This document shows, in pieces, positions 62,991 to 64,000 of a stretch of DNA of 64,000 bases. The position numbers and the translations under genes were made by a program. The stretch is taken from contig JBDVPM010000008.1 in assembly GCA_039968605.1 (NCBI GenBank), forward strand, positions 2,346,968 to 2,410,967. The letters run 5' to 3'. Under the pieces are notes generated by a model. The model had not been told where the DNA came from. It saw only the letters and a list, made by a program, of their open reading frames with translations, and made no database searches. The stretch comes from Alteripontixanthobacter sp. (GTDB lineage Bacteria > Pseudomonadota > Alphaproteobacteria > Sphingomonadales > Sphingomonadaceae). Positions within the stretch are counted from its first letter, which is position 1, and every line of letters starts with the position of its first letter.

Positions 62991-63320
62991 TCAGATCCCG
63001 AAGCTGGACCCACAGCCGCAACCGGCTGCTGCCTGCGGATTCTCAACGCGAAACGCCGCGCCGCCCAGCGATTCGACGAAATCGACGGTGCTGCCCGACA
63101 CCAGGTCGAGGCTGATCGGATCGACCACCAGCCGAACGCCGGAATTTTCGCTGACGACATCGTCGCCCTCGGGCGCGTCGGCCAGATCGAACTTGTATTG
63201 GAAACCAGAGCACCCGCCGCCTTCTACCGAAAGCCGCAGGATCGCCGGTTTCGCCTGTTTTTGGGCGATCAGCGAGACGCGCTTGGCAGCGGCATCGGAA
63301 AGGGTGAGCGGTTCGGACAT
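62991..63320 (-). CDS. erpA: Iron-sulfur cluster insertion protein ErpA
   Basis: This 109-residue A-type carrier has the three cluster cysteines: Cys37 in GGGCSGFQYKFD, and Cys101 and Cys103 in AGCGCGSSF. It delivers Fe-S clusters to target enzymes. The ErpA name rests on the C-terminal pattern and context only; IscA-like assignment is possible. Confidence 0.9.
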   Translation of the reverse strand: MSEPLTLSDAAAKRVSLIAQKQAKPAILRLSVEGGGCSGFQYKFDLADAPEGDDVVSENSGVRLVVDPISLDLVSGSTVDFVESLGGAAFRVENPQAAAGCGCGSSFGI

Positions 63321-63363
63321 GACAGCGATGTAAGGCGCGCCAAGGCCTACCTCAAGGCCGGGA

Positions 63364-63795
63364 TCACGAGGTGGTGATGTAATTGCGCATCGCGGCAGCT
63401 TCCTGCTCTACCTCCACCATGCGCGATTTCACCAGATCGCCGATGGAAATGAAGCCACACATTGCCTCTCCCTCCACCACCGGCAGATGGCGGATGCGGC
63501 GTTTGGTCATCAAGGCGAGCGCCTCATCCACTGGCATATCCGCGGAGATCGTGACCGCAGGCGCGGTCATGACGTCACCCACCCGCTGGTCGAGGCAGTC
63601 GCCGCCGCTATCCGCCACGCGGTAGATCACGTCGCGTTCGGAAAATATTCCGGCGACCTTGCCGCCTTCCATCACCGGCAGCGCGCCGATCCGTTTGCTC
63701 GCAATGATCGCAATCGCCTGGCGCATGGTCATGTCCACGTCGCAAGTGAGAATGTCGGATGCTTTTCGCGTCGCAATCAGATGGGCAATGTTCAT
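63364..63795 (-). CDS. CBS domain-containing protein
   Basis: The 143-residue protein consists of two CBS motifs forming one Bateman module: ILTCDVDMTMRQAIAIIASKRIGALPVMEGGKVAGIFSERDVI and VMTAPAVTISADMPVDEALALMTKRRIRHLPVVEGEAMCGFIS. It probably binds an adenosyl nucleotide to regulate something, with no attached effector domain. It lies 43 bp upstream of erpA in the same direction, with no known functional link. Confidence 0.9.
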   Translation of the reverse strand: MNIAHLIATRKASDILTCDVDMTMRQAIAIIASKRIGALPVMEGGKVAGIFSERDVIYRVADSGGDCLDQRVGDVMTAPAVTISADMPVDEALALMTKRRIRHLPVVEGEAMCGFISIGDLVKSRMVEVEQEAAAMRNYITTS

Positions 63796-63909
63796 GGGCT
63801 CTGCGGTCCTCCTTGGATCGGAGAGAATGCCACGAAATACGCCGAAATACCAGTTGCTGGCCCAAAACGCGCCATTGCGTTAGCCTGCGTCCATCGCCAA
63901 GTTGGCGTC

Positions 63910-64000
63910 ATGGCTCGCAAATCCCCGCTCGACGACCCGCAAACCGCCTCCTTTGCATGGGCGCGGTATCGCCGGATCATGCGCTTCATGTTACTCGCCA
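63910..64000 (+). CDS. Truncated gene at the window edge, unknown product
   Basis: A reading frame starts with ATG at 63910 (MARKSPLDDPQTASFAWARYRRIMRFMLLA) and runs off the end of the window. The start of a hydrophobic segment is visible after a charged N-terminus, as in a small membrane protein. No family can be named from 30 residues. Confidence 0.5.
   Translation, partial: MARKSPLDDPQTASFAWARYRRIMRFMLLA

Overview
This window looks like a 64 kb piece of an alphaproteobacterial chromosome, most likely from the order Sphingomonadales (Erythrobacteraceae or Sphingomonadaceae). The support is gene content and order: an Mg-type hemB, DUF1013/TrcR, DUF1192, DUF1491, a SUV3-like helicase next to an S4 protein, FdxA and CarD, a fused CysNC, and a hemE / ppsR-maf-aroE-coaE-dnaQ junction. 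Base composition is high G+C throughout except for one short block. I found no tRNA or rRNA gene, transposase, phage gene or CRISPR array. All assignments come from reading the sequence; no database was searched.

Left part (1-33 kb). A leftward proA-nadD-rsfS operon is followed by a rightward M23 peptidase/bactofilin pair. Next come a fatty-acyl-CoA ligase, TrcR, and a two-gene lipid/glycan unit (LpxH-like phosphoesterase plus GT4 glycosyltransferase). After a quinone oxidoreductase, DUF1192 and clpA there is an AT-rich cassette of two overlapping unknown genes (about 12.97-13.9 kb). It sits directly before a DNA-repair pair, a beta-CASP exonuclease and an ATP-dependent DNA ligase. Then follow a gamma-carbonic anhydrase, an MFS/spermidine-synthase fusion, a GNAT, hemB and a second M23 peptidase, all leftward; a rightward set of SUV3-like helicase, S4 protein, ferredoxin, CarD, two lipoproteins and a CoA-ester lyase; and the leftward sulfate-activation operon cysD-cysNC-cysQ.

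Middle part (33-43.7 kb). tsaC, an acyl-CoA dehydrogenase, a membrane-anchored PQQ-type sugar dehydrogenase, a free-methionine sulfoxide reductase and a His-rich glycine-zipper protein precede a compact three-gene pilus locus: DUF4402 pilin-like subunit, chaperone and usher.

Right part (43.7-64 kb). This is the replication-origin neighbourhood. The leftward operon mnmG-rsmG-parA-parB carries four parS-like palindromes, three of them inside rsmG. mnmE, a small DUF6489-like gene, a dienelactone hydrolase, a glutamate-synthase-like flavoprotein, a small P-loop ATPase, rho, hemJ and hemE lead to a 329 bp gap with an AT-rich block, three near-consensus DnaA boxes and five GANTC sites, which I interpret as oriC. 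From there the genes mostly run rightward: ppsR-maf-aroE-coaE-dnaQ, hpf, a thioesterase, DUF1491 and a SleB-like hydrolase, closed by a strong terminator. xth, erpA and a CBS-domain gene run leftward, and a truncated gene starts at the right edge. The divergent orientation about the gap is what leading-strand co-orientation predicts.

The best candidate for something undescribed is the AT-rich two-gene cassette at 13066-13886. The oriC/parS arrangement and the minimal DUF4402 pilus locus are the next most informative parts.
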